NCBI RefSeq assembly: GCF_019218755.1
Contig: NZ_JAHUWZ010000004.1
Span: 310,001 to 374,000, forward strand
Reading direction: 5' to 3'
Length of the DNA stretch: 64,000 bases
Source: Acidovorax sp. sif1233
Lineage (GTDB): Bacteria > Pseudomonadota > Gammaproteobacteria > Burkholderiales > Burkholderiaceae_C
Part shown: piece by piece, positions 36,630-46,156 of the stretch
Position numbering within the stretch: position 1 is the first letter of the stretch
How the letters are laid out: each line of letters begins with the position of its first letter
Translations under genes and position numbers: made by a program
Notes under the pieces: generated by a model
What the model was told of the DNA's origin: nothing
Databases searched by the model: none
What the model saw: only the letters and a program-made list of their open reading frames with translations

Positions 36630-37571
36630 ATGAACGAACAAGAAGACACAGTCACCCTGCCACCTTTCGCTGGCGGCGGCACGGCTGCGCCCACCGAAGA
36701 GGCCCGCAACCCCCTGCTCGCCGCCCTCGGCGAACGCGTTCGCAACCTGCGGGCGCAGCGCGGGCTCACGCGCAAGGCGGTGGCCATGGCGGCCGATGTG
36801 TCGGAGCGGCACCTTGCCAACCTGGAGTACGGCACGGGCAACGCGTCCATCCTGGTGCTGCAGCAGGTGGCGGGCGCGCTGCATTGCTCGCTGGCCGAGC
36901 TGGTGGGCGACTTCACCACCCGTTCCCCCGAATGGCTGCTGATCCGCGAACTGCTGGAGCACCGCAGCGAACCCGAGCTGCGCCGCGCGCGGCTGGCGCT
37001 GCATGAGCTGCTGAGCAGCGGCGCGAGCGACACGGCGCGCCACCGGCGCATCGCGCTCGTGGGGCTGCGGGGCGCGGGCAAGTCCACGCTGGGGCCTTTG
37101 CTGGCACGCGACCTGGACGTGCCGTTCATCGAGCTGAGCCGCGAGATCGAAACCCTGGCGGGCTGCAGCGTGCGCGAGATCCACGACCTGTACGGCACCA
37201 CCGCCTACCGCCGCTACGAGCGCCGCGCGCTCGAAGAGATCGTGCAGATCCACAGCGAGGTGGTGATCGCCACCCCCGGCGGCATCGTCTCGGACCCCGC
37301 CACCTTCAACGAACTGCTCGCGCACTGCACCACCGTGTGGCTGCGCGCCGCCCCCGAGGAGCACATGGGCCGCGTGCTGGCCCAGGGCGACATGCGCCCC
37401 ATGGCCGCGAGCAAGGAAGCCATGGACGACCTGCGCCGCATCCTGGAAGGCCGGGCCGCCTTCTATTCCAAGGCGGACCTGACCATCGACACCTCGGGGC
37501 AGAACCTCGAGGAAAGCCTGCGGCAGCTGCGCGCCGGGGTGCGCAAGCTGATGGCCCACCCGCCGCACTGA
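36630..37571 (+). CDS. boxR: BoxR/BzdR-type benzoyl-CoA-responsive regulator (XRE HTH fused to shikimate-kinase-like domain)
   Basis: A 313-residue regulator. An XRE helix-turn-helix occupies about 33-90 (LRAQRGLTRKAVAMAADVSE), a linker about 95-140, and a shikimate-kinase-like domain about 145-310 with Walker A GLRGAGKSTLGP. Relatives repress box or bzd genes until benzoyl-CoA binds the kinase-like domain. The second ATG (36630) is chosen because GAGG lies six bases upstream; 36624 leaves no spacing. It is divergent from DUF4863-boxD and precedes boxC in the same direction. Confidence 0.92.
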   Translation: MNEQEDTVTLPPFAGGGTAAPTEEARNPLLAALGERVRNLRAQRGLTRKAVAMAADVSERHLANLEYGTGNASILVLQQVAGALHCSLAELVGDFTTRSPEWLLIRELLEHRSEPELRRARLALHELLSSGASDTARHRRIALVGLRGAGKSTLGPLLARDLDVPFIELSREIETLAGCSVREIHDLYGTTAYRRYERRALEEIVQIHSEVVIATPGGIVSDPATFNELLAHCTTVWLRAAPEEHMGRVLAQGDMRPMAASKEAMDDLRRILEGRAAFYSKADLTIDTSGQNLEESLRQLRAGVRKLMAHPPH

Positions 37572-37618
37572 CACCCCGGCGCCCCCGCGCGCCATAAATC
37601 CAGCAAAAAACCGCGGCA

Positions 37619-37676
37619 TGCATTGACTCGCTCGCAAACATGCATCATGATGCACATCAGTCGATTGATTTATGCA
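37619..37676 (+). promoter_or_regulatory. boxC promoter with symmetric TGCA operator array
   Basis: A sigma-70-like promoter is readable: TTGACT (37623-37628), 17-base spacer, CATGAT (37646-37651). TGCA half-sites lie at 37619, 37641, 37651 and 37673, symmetric about one centre. The inner pair forms TGCATCATGATGCA, which covers the -10, as expected for repression by BoxR. Confidence 0.75.
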
Positions 37677-37714
37677 TTATTATTCCTGTTCGCAGTTTTT
37701 GACGGAGACGCCCC

Positions 37715-39385
37715 ATGACCGCCCAGACCACCGCACCCTCCCGCGTTGACTACCGCACCGATCCCACGCAGTACCGCCACTGGAAACTGGCGGTCGAGGG
37801 TCCGTTGGCCCGCCTGTCGCTCGACATCGCCGAAGACGGCGGCATCCGCCCCGGCTACAAGCTCAAGCTCAACAGCTACGACCTGGGCGTGGACATCGAG
37901 CTCAACGACGCGCTCAACCGCGTGCGCTTCGAGCACCCGGGCGTGCGCACCGTCATCGTCACCAGCGGCAAGGACCGCATCTTCTGCTCCGGCGCCAACA
38001 TCTTCATGCTGGGCGTCTCCAGCCACGCCTGGAAGGTGAACTTCTGCAAGTTCACCAACGAGACGCGCAACGGCATCGAGGATTCGTCGAAGCACTCCGG
38101 CCTGAAGTTCCTCGCCGCGGTCAACGGTGCCTGCGCGGGCGGCGGCTACGAACTGGCCCTGGCGTGCGACGAGATCCTGCTGGTGGACGACCGCTCTTCC
38201 TCGGTGTCGCTGCCCGAAGTGCCGTTGCTGGGCGTCCTGCCCGGCACCGGGGGCCTGACCCGCGTGACCGACAAGCGCCATGTGCGCCACGACCTGGCAG
38301 ACATCTTCTGCACCAGCGTCGAAGGCGTGCGCGGCCAGCGCGCGGTGGACTGGCGCCTGGTGGATGCGGTGGCCAAACCTGCCCAGTTCGCCGCCGCCGT
38401 GCAGGCGCGCGCCACCGAGCTGGCCGTCGGCAGCGACCGCCCGGTCGGCGCCCAGGGCGTGGCCCTGACCCGCCTGGAGCGCGAGGACGGCGCGGACAGC
38501 CTGCGCTATTCGCATGTCGAGGTGCAGATCGACCGCGCCAGGCGCACGGCCACCCTCACGCTGAAGGCGCCCACCGGCGCACAGCCCGCCGACATCGCGG
38601 CCATCGAGGCCACTGGGGCCGCCTGGTGGCCGCTGGCCCTGGCGCGCGAGCTCGACGACGCCATCCTCAACCTGCGCACCAACGAGCTCGACATCGGCAC
38701 CTGGCTGCTCAAGACCGAGGGCGACGCGCAGGCCGTGCTCGCATCGGACGCCCTGATGCTCGCCCACAAGGACCACTGGCTGGTGCGCGAGACCATCGGC
38801 GCGCTACGCCGCACGCTGGCGCGGCTGGACGTGTCGTCGCGCAGCCTGTTTGCGCTGGTCGAGGCGGGCTCCTGCTTTGCCGGCACCTTGGCCGAGCTGG
38901 CCTTTGCCGCCGACCGCAGCTACATGCTCGCGCTGCCCGACGATGCCGCGCGCGCACCGAAGCTCGTGCTCAACGAATTCAACTTCGGCTTCTTCCCCAT
39001 GGTGAACGACCAGAGCCGCCTGCAGCGCCGCTTCTACGAAGAGGCCGCGCCGCTGGACGCCGCCCGCGCCGCCGCCGGCCAGCCGCTCGATGCCGACGAG
39101 GCACTGAAGCTCGGCCTCGTCACCGCCGCGCCCGACGACATCGACTGGGACGACGAGATCCGCATCGCCGTCGAGGAGCGCGCCGCCATGTCGCCCGATG
39201 CGCTGACCGGGCTGGAGGCCAACCTGCGCTTTGCCAGCAAGGAGAACATGGCCACGCGCATCTTCGGCCGGCTCACGGCCTGGCAGAACTGGATCTTCAA
39301 CCGCCCCAACGCCGTCGGCGAGAAGGGCGCGCTCAAGGTCTACGGCACCGGCGAGAAAGCCGGCTTCGACTTGAACCGCGTTTGA
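37715..39385 (+). CDS. boxC: Benzoyl-CoA-dihydrodiol lyase / 2,3-epoxybenzoyl-CoA dihydrolase
   Basis: Crotonase-superfamily enzyme of 556 residues that opens the ring of 2,3-epoxybenzoyl-CoA hydrolytically to 3,4-dehydroadipyl-CoA semialdehyde and formate. The crotonase core shows VIVTSGKDRIFCSGANIFML and NGACAGGGYELALACDEILL (oxyanion hole). A second half includes RSLFALVEAGSCFAGTLAEL and a C-terminal region ending RPNAVGEKGALKVYGTGEKA, typical of BoxC. It is the first structural gene after boxR, with the TGCA array between them, and is followed by boxB after 31 bases. Confidence 0.95.
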   Translation: MTAQTTAPSRVDYRTDPTQYRHWKLAVEGPLARLSLDIAEDGGIRPGYKLKLNSYDLGVDIELNDALNRVRFEHPGVRTVIVTSGKDRIFCSGANIFMLGVSSHAWKVNFCKFTNETRNGIEDSSKHSGLKFLAAVNGACAGGGYELALACDEILLVDDRSSSVSLPEVPLLGVLPGTGGLTRVTDKRHVRHDLADIFCTSVEGVRGQRAVDWRLVDAVAKPAQFAAAVQARATELAVGSDRPVGAQGVALTRLEREDGADSLRYSHVEVQIDRARRTATLTLKAPTGAQPADIAAIEATGAAWWPLALARELDDAILNLRTNELDIGTWLLKTEGDAQAVLASDALMLAHKDHWLVRETIGALRRTLARLDVSSRSLFALVEAGSCFAGTLAELAFAADRSYMLALPDDAARAPKLVLNEFNFGFFPMVNDQSRLQRRFYEEAAPLDAARAAAGQPLDADEALKLGLVTAAPDDIDWDDEIRIAVEERAAMSPDALTGLEANLRFASKENMATRIFGRLTAWQNWIFNRPNAVGEKGALKVYGTGEKAGFDLNRV

Positions 39386-39416
39386 ACTGGCAGCCTGAAC
39401 AACCCAAGGAACAACG

Positions 39417-40844
39417 ATGAGCACGATCAACTACAGCGAGAAGATCCCCAACAACGTCAACCTCGGCGAAGACCGCACGCTGCAGCGCGCGCTCGAAGGC
39501 TGGCAGCCCAACTTCATCAACTGGTGGGACGACGTGGGCCCCGAAGGCTCGACCAACCACGAGGTCTACCTGCGCACGGCCGTGAGCGTCGACCCGCAGG
39601 GCTGGGCCCAGTTCGGCCACGTGAAGATGCGCGACTACCGCTGGGGCATCTTCCTGAACCCCGGCGACGCCAACCGCGAAATCCACTTCGGCGACCACAA
39701 GGGCGAGAAGGCCTGGCAGGACGTGCCCGGCGAGCACCGCGCCAACCTGCGCCGCATCATCGTGACGCAGGGCGACACCGAGCCCGCCTCGGTCGAGCAG
39801 CAGCGTCACCTGGGCCTCACGGCGCCGAGCATGTACGACCTGCGCAACCTGTTCCAGATCAACGTGGAAGAGGGCCGCCACCTGTGGGCCATGGTCTACC
39901 TGCTGCACAAGCACTTCGGCCGCGACGGCCGCGAGGAGGCCGAGGCGCTCTTGCAGCGCACCTCGGGCGACCAGGACAACCCGCGCATCCTGGGCGCCTT
40001 CAACGAGAAGACGCCCGACTGGCTGGCGTTCTTCATGTTCACCTACTTCACCGACCGCGACGGCAAGTTCCAGCTGGCCGCGCTGGCCGAGAGCGCCTTC
40101 GATCCGCTCGCGCGCACCACCAAGTTCATGCTGACCGAGGAAGCGCACCACATGTTCGTGGGCGAGAGCGGCGTGTCGCGCGTGCTCGCGCGCACCGCGC
40201 AGGTCATGAACGAGCTCAAGACGGACGACCCGCAGAAGGTGCGCGCGGCCGGCGCCATCGACCTGGGCACGATCCAGCGCTACCTGAACTTCCACTACAG
40301 CGTGACCATCGACCTGTTCGGCGCCGACCAGTCGAGCAACGCCGCCATCTTCTACAGCTCGGGCCTGAAGGGCCGCTATGAGGAAGGCAAGCGGGGCGAC
40401 GACCACGTGCTCAAGGGCCAGACCTACAAGGTGCTGGAAGTGAAGGACGGCCAGCTCGTCGAGAAGGACGTGCCGATGCTCAACGCGCTCAACGAAGTGC
40501 TGCGCGACGACTTCATCAAGGACTCGGTGGCCGGCGTCGGCCGCTGGAACAAGGTGCTCGAGAAGGCCGGCATTCCGACCCGCCTGACTGTGCCGCACAA
40601 GGCCTTCAACCGCCAGATCGGCGCGCTCGCCGGCATCAAGATGTCGCCCGAGGGCCGCGTGGTGAACGACATGGAATGGGCCGCCAAGCGAGATGAATGG
40701 CTGCCGAGCGCCGAAGACTTCGCTTTCGTGGCATCGTTGATGGGCCGCGTGGTCGAGCCGGGCAAGTTCGCGGGCTGGATCTCGCCGCCGGTGATGGGCA
40801 TCAACCGCCAGCCGGTGGATTTCGAGTACGTGCGTTTCGGTTGA
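39417..40844 (+). CDS. boxB: Benzoyl-CoA 2,3-epoxidase, oxygenase component
   Basis: Di-iron monooxygenase of 475 residues that epoxidises benzoyl-CoA with electrons from BoxA. Iron ligands are visible in VEEGRHLW (about 150-157) and TEEAHH (240-245), both ExxH type. The N-terminus [20 protein letters not shown] is characteristic. It lies 31 bases after boxC. A repeat pair separates it from boxA, so the two subunits may differ in expression. Confidence 0.95.
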   Translation: MSTINYSEKIPNNVNLGEDRTLQRALEGWQPNFINWWDDVGPEGSTNHEVYLRTAVSVDPQGWAQFGHVKMRDYRWGIFLNPGDANREIHFGDHKGEKAWQDVPGEHRANLRRIIVTQGDTEPASVEQQRHLGLTAPSMYDLRNLFQINVEEGRHLWAMVYLLHKHFGRDGREEAEALLQRTSGDQDNPRILGAFNEKTPDWLAFFMFTYFTDRDGKFQLAALAESAFDPLARTTKFMLTEEAHHMFVGESGVSRVLARTAQVMNELKTDDPQKVRAAGAIDLGTIQRYLNFHYSVTIDLFGADQSSNAAIFYSSGLKGRYEEGKRGDDHVLKGQTYKVLEVKDGQLVEKDVPMLNALNEVLRDDFIKDSVAGVGRWNKVLEKAGIPTRLTVPHKAFNRQIGALAGIKMSPEGRVVNDMEWAAKRDEWLPSAEDFAFVASLMGRVVEPGKFAGWISPPVMGINRQPVDFEYVRFG

Positions 40845-40861
40845 TGGGTATTGGTATTGCT

Positions 40862-40956
40862 CCTTCCCCTTCCGGGGGAAGGCTGGGATGGGGGCAGCAG
40901 CGCGACCACGACAAGCGCCGCGGGCCCCCACCCAACCCTCCCCCGAAAGGGGAGGG
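40862..40956. repeat. Inverted pair of REP-like elements (BIME) between boxB and boxA
   Basis: Unit 1 (40862-40895, CCTTCCCCTTCCGGGGGAAG then GCTGGGATGGGGGC) and unit 2 (40924-40956) are near-perfect reverse complements of one another. In RNA they would fold into a large hairpin about 18 bases before the boxA start codon. Confidence 0.85.
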
Positions 40957-40974
40957 CTTTCAGGAGAGAACAAC

Positions 40975-42246
40975 ATGGACATGGCCGTTGAAGCCGGAGT
41001 CATCAAGCAGCACCTGATCGACCCCGAGATCTGCATCCGCTGCAACACCTGCGAGGCCACCTGCCCCGTCAACGCGATCACGCACGACGACAACAACTAC
41101 GTCGTGCGGGCCGACGTCTGCAATGGCTGCATGGCCTGCATCTCGCCGTGCCCCACGGGTTCGATCGACAACTGGCGCACCATGCCGGTGGCGCGCGCGT
41201 ACACGATCGAAGAACAGCTCACCTGGGAGGCGCTGCCGCCAGAACTGGCGCCCGATGTGCTGGCCGCCGAAGGCGCAGCGCCCTCGGCCATGGACACCGC
41301 ACTGGCGCCTGCACCGGCCGCGCCCGTGGAGCCCGGCACGCAGGCCTTCCGTTCCGCCCAGTACGGCGCCACCGTGCCGCCCTGGTCGGCCGCGCACCCC
41401 TACACCAACCTGTTCCCGCCCAAGAGCCCCACCACGGCAACGGTGGTGGGCAACTTCAACTGCACCGAAGCAGGCTTTGAAAGCGAGACGCACCACGTCG
41501 TGCTCGACTTCGGCAGCATGCCGTTCCCGGTGCTGGAGGGGCAGTCCATCGGCATCGTCCCGCCGGGCACCGACGTGCTGGGCAAGGCGCACCATGCGCG
41601 CCAATACTCCATCGCCAGCCCGCGCAACGGCGAGCGGCCCGGCTACAACAACCTGGCGCTCACCGTGAAGCGCGTGACCACCGACCACGACGGCAACGCC
41701 GTGCGCGGCGTGGCCTCCAACTACGTGTGCGACCTGAAGGTGGGCGACACGGTGCAGGTGGTGGGGCCGTTCGGCAGCTCGTTCCTGATGCCCAACCACC
41801 CCCATTCGCACATCGTGATGATCTGCACCGGCACGGGCAGCGCGCCCATGCGCGCGATGACCGAATGGCGCCGCCGCCTGCGCAGCAGCGGCAAGTTCGA
41901 GGGCGGCAAGCTGCTGCTGTTCTTCGGCGCGCGCACCCAGCAGGAGCTGCCCTACTTCGGCCCTCTGCAAAGCCTGCCCAAGGACTTCATCGACATCAAC
42001 CTCGCGTTCTCGCGCACGGCCGGGCAGCCCCGGCGCTACGTACAGGACCTGATGCGCGAGCGCGCCGCCGACCTGGCCGCGCTGCTGCGCGACGGGAACA
42101 CCCACTTCTACGTCTGCGGCCTCAAGAGCATGGAAGAAGGCGTGGTGATGGCGCTGCGCGACATCGCCCGCGACAGCGGCCTGGAGTGGGAACAGGTGGG
42201 CGCAGTGCTCCAGCGCGAAGGGCGGCTGCACCTGGAAACCTATTGA
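40975..42246 (+). CDS. boxA: Benzoyl-CoA 2,3-epoxidase, reductase component
   Basis: NADPH-dependent flavoprotein reductase of 423 residues that feeds BoxB. Two [4Fe-4S] ferredoxin motifs stand at residues 20-31 ([12 protein letters not shown]) and 49-60 ([12 protein letters not shown]). After a Pro/Ala linker comes a ferredoxin-NADP reductase module with [15 protein letters not shown] (FAD) and [13 protein letters not shown] (NADPH), ending [15 protein letters not shown] 40975 has AGGAG eight bases upstream. It follows boxB after a REP pair. Confidence 0.95.
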   Translation: MDMAVEAGVIKQHLIDPEICIRCNTCEATCPVNAITHDDNNYVVRADVCNGCMACISPCPTGSIDNWRTMPVARAYTIEEQLTWEALPPELAPDVLAAEGAAPSAMDTALAPAPAAPVEPGTQAFRSAQYGATVPPWSAAHPYTNLFPPKSPTTATVVGNFNCTEAGFESETHHVVLDFGSMPFPVLEGQSIGIVPPGTDVLGKAHHARQYSIASPRNGERPGYNNLALTVKRVTTDHDGNAVRGVASNYVCDLKVGDTVQVVGPFGSSFLMPNHPHSHIVMICTGTGSAPMRAMTEWRRRLRSSGKFEGGKLLLFFGARTQQELPYFGPLQSLPKDFIDINLAFSRTAGQPRRYVQDLMRERAADLAALLRDGNTHFYVCGLKSMEEGVVMALRDIARDSGLEWEQVGAVLQREGRLHLETY

Positions 42247-42306
42247 CGGCAGGCCTGGCGCAGTCCCCTGCGGAGCGGGGGCCGCCGCCGAGTTTTCATT
42301 GAAAAC

Positions 42307-42355
42307 GGGCTTCAGCGCTTGATAAACAAGCGCCATAAGCTATATATTTAATAGC
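42307..42355 (-). repeat. Palindromic repeat family R1, copy c
   Basis: CAGCGCTTGATAAACAAGCG followed by AGCTATATATTTAATAGC is the mirror orientation of the copy at 2140-2187. It lies about 60 bases after the boxA stop and may act as a 3' end structure. Confidence 0.8.
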
Positions 42356-42582
42356 AATCCATCTATTGTCGGCGCTCCGCACGCCCCTAGGCCCGCTGGC
42401 CGCACTCGCCCCCTGCGGCCGTGCAGCGGCCGCTCGGCCCCGCGCCAGCCGCGTCCCCGCCACCCGCTCGCCTGCGCGCTGCCAGATGCGCGGGGCCTGA
42501 CGCCGCCGCATGGAAAAAAACCGACCCGCCTATAGGACGGAACCTACAGAAATCGCTGCCGCAGATTTTCAAAATGAATTCA

Positions 42583-42609
42583 CACACGGCCTTCGTGTGC
42601 ATTTTTTTT
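42583..42609 (+). terminator. Terminator-like hairpin just upstream of a small gene
   Basis: CACACG-GCCTT-CGTGTG followed by eight T residues ends 20 bases before the ATG at 42629. It could end transcription from the box side or act as an attenuator in the leader of the small gene. Confidence 0.55.
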
Positions 42610-42628
42610 GATCATCAGGAGATATTCC

Positions 42629-42841
42629 ATGCCCAACAACAACCCCCAAGGCCACAACCAATACACCGACGACAGCGACTCCCAGCGCAAGAGTTCGGGC
42701 AACCGCCAGGCGGAGCAGAGCACCGGCGCTTCCGGCAGCCGCCAGCAGGGGCAGAACGAGCGCCCGGGCTCCGGCGGCAACCAGGGAAGCCGCGAGCAGC
42801 AAGGCGATTCTTCCCGCCGCTCTTCCCAGAACCAGCGCTGA
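42629..42841 (+). CDS. Small hydrophilic, disordered Gln/Ser/Gly-rich protein, 70 residues
   Basis: Preceded by a strong AGGAGA site. The product starts MPNNNPQGHNQYTDDSDSQR and consists almost wholly of Q, S, G, N, R, E and D, without hydrophobic segments. Such glycine- and glutamine-rich small proteins are typical hydrophilin-like stress proteins, but no domain is recognised. The next gene, 92 bases on, encodes another hydrophilic disordered protein. Confidence 0.65.
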   Translation: MPNNNPQGHNQYTDDSDSQRKSSGNRQAEQSTGASGSRQQGQNERPGSGGNQGSREQQGDSSRRSSQNQR

Positions 42842-42933
42842 GCCGGCCTTGTAGGCACCGGCAGGCATTTCCTCGCAACCCTGGCTGACCAGCCAGCAAC
42901 CATGAACGGACCAACACACCAGGAGAATTGAAA

Positions 42934-43587
42934 ATGGGTTATCGAGACAGTGATGACAGCGGCTTTTCCCGCCATGGCATGGGTCGGGACCACGACGAAG
43001 GGCGGTATGCCGAACGCGCCCACCGCGGCAGCATGGACCGCGATGACCAGCGCCCGGGCTACGCCCCCGAGCTGGATGACCGGTACGGCCAGTACGGCAT
43101 GGTGCGCAACGACTACCGTGGCAACGCTGGCCTGGGCCTGCCGCCGCGCGAGGGCCGTGACCGTTTTTCCTCGCCGGACCGGTTCCAGGGAGGCGGCGGC
43201 TACCGCAACGATGGCCGGGAGATGTACCACCCGCCGAACAGCCGCTTCGACAGCGACTACCGGGACTACCAGGACCAGGACCGCGCGGGCTATGCCCGAG
43301 GGGGTGGGCGCTGGGGCAGCGACGATGAGCTGCGCGGGCCCTCCCAGGGCCGCCAGGGTCACCACGACCCCGACTACCAGCAATGGCGGCAGGAACAGCT
43401 GCGCCTGCTGGACGAGGACTACCAGTCGTGGCGCAAGGAGCGCTACGAGAAGTTTTCCGACGACTTCAATACCTGGCGCACTTCGCGCAACCAGCAGTCC
43501 CCCTCCAAGAGCCAGGCCGGTGCCACGGGCAGCAGCAGCACCAGCAATCCCGGCGCCACATCCGGCAAATCCAAGGACGCAGGCTGA
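42934..43587 (+). CDS. Hydrophilic Arg/Asp/Gly/Tyr-rich protein, 217 residues
   Basis: AGGAG lies eight bases before the ATG at 42934. The N-terminal two thirds are charged and low-complexity (MGYRDSDDSGFSRHGMGRDH and onward). The segment at about 148-188 repeats a Trp/Tyr/Arg pattern, YQQWRQEQLRLLDEDYQSWR then KERYEKFSDDFNTWR, and looks like the conserved module. The tail is Ser/Gly/Lys-rich. I know similar modules from betaproteobacterial stress loci but cannot name a function. Confidence 0.65.
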   Translation: MGYRDSDDSGFSRHGMGRDHDEGRYAERAHRGSMDRDDQRPGYAPELDDRYGQYGMVRNDYRGNAGLGLPPREGRDRFSSPDRFQGGGGYRNDGREMYHPPNSRFDSDYRDYQDQDRAGYARGGGRWGSDDELRGPSQGRQGHHDPDYQQWRQEQLRLLDEDYQSWRKERYEKFSDDFNTWRTSRNQQSPSKSQAGATGSSSTSNPGATSGKSKDAG

Positions 43588-43883
43588 CGGCGGCGCCGCT
43601 CCTTGAGGAAGGCCGGCGGGCGCACGTTCGCCGGTGACCCGGCCCGTGGCGCGGCGCCCCTGCCTCTCCCTGGCCGCCCCTCCCCCGCGCGGGAGTGGGC
43701 GGCTTATTCCTGCCCGCGTGGAACGGGTCGGGCTTCCCCTGGCGTTCCCGGCTGGCGCGCTCCGCGCCACAGTTGCTCATTCGTCCTACAACAGGCCCGG
43801 CGGTCCAAAAATACGATGGCGGCATCCCCCTGGCGATGGCGCCGCCGGCCCCTCTCGCCGTTTCCGAGAGCAAAGGAATCCGC

Positions 43884-45047
43884 ATGACCGCCTTGTCCGC
43901 ATACGGTGACGCTCTCCGCCCCTCGCCCTCCAGATCATCCGCCCAGACAGAAATCGTCATGCCGTTCACGCAGGGCATCAAGGGGCACTCGAGCGTGCAC
44001 GAACACGTGACGCGCGAGCAGATCGCCCGCCATGTCGCCGCGCTCAAGGGCTGCCCCTTCATGGAAGAGGTGCCCCAGCCCTTGTGGACCCGCCGCACCT
44101 ACCTCGTGCCCAGCGACACCCTCGTGGCGTCCACGGCGCAGCGCCTGGGCCTGTTGGGAGAAGACGACCTGTTCGGCGGCGTGGTGCCCCATGCCTTCGT
44201 CGCCACCAAGGCCATCACCCATCCCCTGGTGTCGGCCACGGCCGCGGCCCCGCAAGGCTGGAGCGAGGCGTTTTCCCGCCGGGTCGGTGCCGCCGTGCTG
44301 CCGGGCTACACCGCGTTCTCCAGCCGGGATGCGCAGGAGGCCGGTGAACAACTGCTGGCGCTGGGTCCCGTGCGGGTCAAGCCCGTGGGCGAGACCGGAG
44401 GGCGTGGCCAGACGGTGGTGCCCGACGCCCGCGCGCTCTCCGCCTGCCTGGCGGCATTGGGCAAGGCGGCCCTGGTCGAGCAGGGCATCGTGCTGGAGCA
44501 CAACCTCTCCCAGGTGGACACGCTGAGCGTGGGCCAGGTGCGCGTGGCGGGCATCCTGGCCTCGTACCACGGCAGGCAGCGCCTCACGCAGAACAACACC
44601 GGCGCGATGGCCTACGGCGGCTCCGACCTGACCGTGGTGCGGGGCGATTTCCACGCGCTCCTGTCCACGCTCCCGCCCGGCCCCGTCCGCAAGGCGGTCG
44701 ATCAGGCCCTGGCATACGACGCCGCGGTGCGGGAGTGCTTTCCGGGGTTTTTCGCCTCGCGCATCAATTACGACGTCGCGCAGGGCATCGCGGCCGACGG
44801 CCGGTGGTGCTCGGGGGTGCTGGAGCAATCCTGGAGGATCGGCGGCGCCACCGGCGCCGAAGTGGCCGCGCTCGAAGCCTTTCACGCCGACCGCTCCCTG
44901 CGCTCGGTGCAGGCCAGCTGCGTGGAGACGTATGGCCGCTTCGAGCCCCTTCCGGCAGCGGCGACGGAATACTTCCGGGGAGAGGATCCCGAAGTGGGCC
45001 TGCTGACCAAATACGCCCTGGTGCATCGCGATGGCCACGCGGCATAG
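43884..45047 (+). CDS. DUF3182 family protein (ATP-grasp-like)
   Basis: A 387-residue protein. VRVKPVGETGGRGQTVVPDA and the later LEHNLSQVDTLSVGQV, ASRINYDVAQG resemble ATP-grasp folds, and the family is annotated DUF3182. AAAGGA precedes the ATG at 43884; the open frame further upstream has no protein character. The last 17 bases overlap the start of the following hydrolase in another frame, so the two are likely co-translated. No substrate is known. Confidence 0.8.
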   Translation: MTALSAYGDALRPSPSRSSAQTEIVMPFTQGIKGHSSVHEHVTREQIARHVAALKGCPFMEEVPQPLWTRRTYLVPSDTLVASTAQRLGLLGEDDLFGGVVPHAFVATKAITHPLVSATAAAPQGWSEAFSRRVGAAVLPGYTAFSSRDAQEAGEQLLALGPVRVKPVGETGGRGQTVVPDARALSACLAALGKAALVEQGIVLEHNLSQVDTLSVGQVRVAGILASYHGRQRLTQNNTGAMAYGGSDLTVVRGDFHALLSTLPPGPVRKAVDQALAYDAAVRECFPGFFASRINYDVAQGIAADGRWCSGVLEQSWRIGGATGAEVAALEAFHADRSLRSVQASCVETYGRFEPLPAAATEYFRGEDPEVGLLTKYALVHRDGHAA

Positions 45048-45789
45048 GGCGATCCAGATTCCCTCGGGGGACCGCACGATCGCAGGCACGCTGGTCGCGC
45101 CCGACACCGTGGTGCCGGGCGTCATGCTGGTGCACGGCTGGGACGGCAGCCAGGAGCAGTATCTTGCGCGCGCCCATGCCATCGCCGCCCTGGGGTGCAT
45201 CTGCCTGACCTTCGACCTGCGGGGCCATGCCAGCGACAAGGCCCACCGCGACACGGTCACCCGGGAAGACAACCTCAACGACATGCTCGCCGCCTACGAC
45301 CTTCTCACGGGCCACCCCGCGGTGGACGCCAACTCCGTGGCGGTGGTGGGCAGCAGCTACGGCGGCTACCTGGCCACCGTTCTCAGCGCGCTGCGGCCCC
45401 TGCGGTGGATGGCGCTGCGCGCTCCCGCGCTCTACAAGGACGAGGACTGGCTGGTGTCCAAGCAGAACCTCGACCGTCAGGAGATATCCCGCTACCGCGC
45501 CATGAAACTCGCCTCCGACAGCAACCGCGCCCTGGCGGCCAGCGCGGTCTTCGAAGGGGATGTGCTGCTGGTCGAATCCGAACTCGACCACATCGTCCCG
45601 CACCCGGTCATCGAGAACTACCGCGCCGCGTTCCTGCGCACCCACTCCATGACCTACCGGGTGATCAAGCAGGCAGACCACAGCCTGTCCAAACCCGAAT
45701 GGAGCGAGGCCTACACCGCGATGCTGGTGACCTGGATGTCGGAAATGCTGGGGCTGGCCAAGAACGGACAGCCCTCCGGCAAGAAGTGA
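45031..45789 (+). CDS. Alpha/beta hydrolase (dienelactone-hydrolase/S9-like)
   Basis: A 252-residue hydrolase with VMLVHGWDGSQEQYLARAHA (oxyanion region), nucleophile elbow VVGSSYGGYLATVL, the acid near VESELDHIVPH and His in VIKQADHSLSKPEW. It overlaps the DUF3182 gene by 17 bases. The pair probably acts on one unknown metabolite. Confidence 0.85.
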   Translation: MATRHRAIQIPSGDRTIAGTLVAPDTVVPGVMLVHGWDGSQEQYLARAHAIAALGCICLTFDLRGHASDKAHRDTVTREDNLNDMLAAYDLLTGHPAVDANSVAVVGSSYGGYLATVLSALRPLRWMALRAPALYKDEDWLVSKQNLDRQEISRYRAMKLASDSNRALAASAVFEGDVLLVESELDHIVPHPVIENYRAAFLRTHSMTYRVIKQADHSLSKPEWSEAYTAMLVTWMSEMLGLAKNGQPSGKK

Positions 45790-45935
45790 CGTAGGCCGGC
45801 GGGCGCCGGAGGCGCCACGCCACCCGCCGGGCCTTCGCCGCATCCATCCGATGGGCACAGTCAAAACTGTCCGACACGGCCGCCGCGCGCGCGGAGGGCT
45901 AATGGAGCTTCTTCCCTGCCGCCCTGGAGAACACC

Positions 45936-46085
45936 ATGTCCAAGACACACCGCTCCGGTTCCGATCCCCACCTCAAGCCCCGCGAACTCAAGCGCATGCG
46001 CCAGTGGGAAGCCATGGCCCGGCCCCGCCAGGTGCCGCTGCGGTTTCCCGAGCCCGAGCCCCCGCTATGGAAGCCGCTGGGCTGA
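45936..46085 (+). CDS. Small basic hypothetical protein, 49 residues
   Basis: GGAG lies seven bases before the ATG. The product begins MSKTHRSGSDPHLKPRELKR and ends in a Pro-rich stretch PEPEPPLWKPLG. It is basic, hydrophilic and too short for most gene finders. It precedes the short-chain dehydrogenase by 71 bases. Unrecognised, but the reading frame and ribosome site look real. Confidence 0.5.
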   Translation: MSKTHRSGSDPHLKPRELKRMRQWEAMARPRQVPLRFPEPEPPLWKPLG

Positions 46086-46156
46086 CCGCGATTGCACACC
46101 ACGCGCCGGCCCGACGCCGCCCGTTTCCCATCCACCGCATGTGAAGAAGCCTTGCC

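Larger units (their letters stand above)
42247..42628. other. Intergenic region of about 380 bases after boxA
   Basis: It contains R1 copy c (42307-42355), a GC-rich stretch with no recognisable gene (42360-42505), a 33-residue open frame from 42510 to 42611 with no ribosome site, and a terminator-like hairpin at 42583. The small frame reads through the hairpin. Confidence 0.6.
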
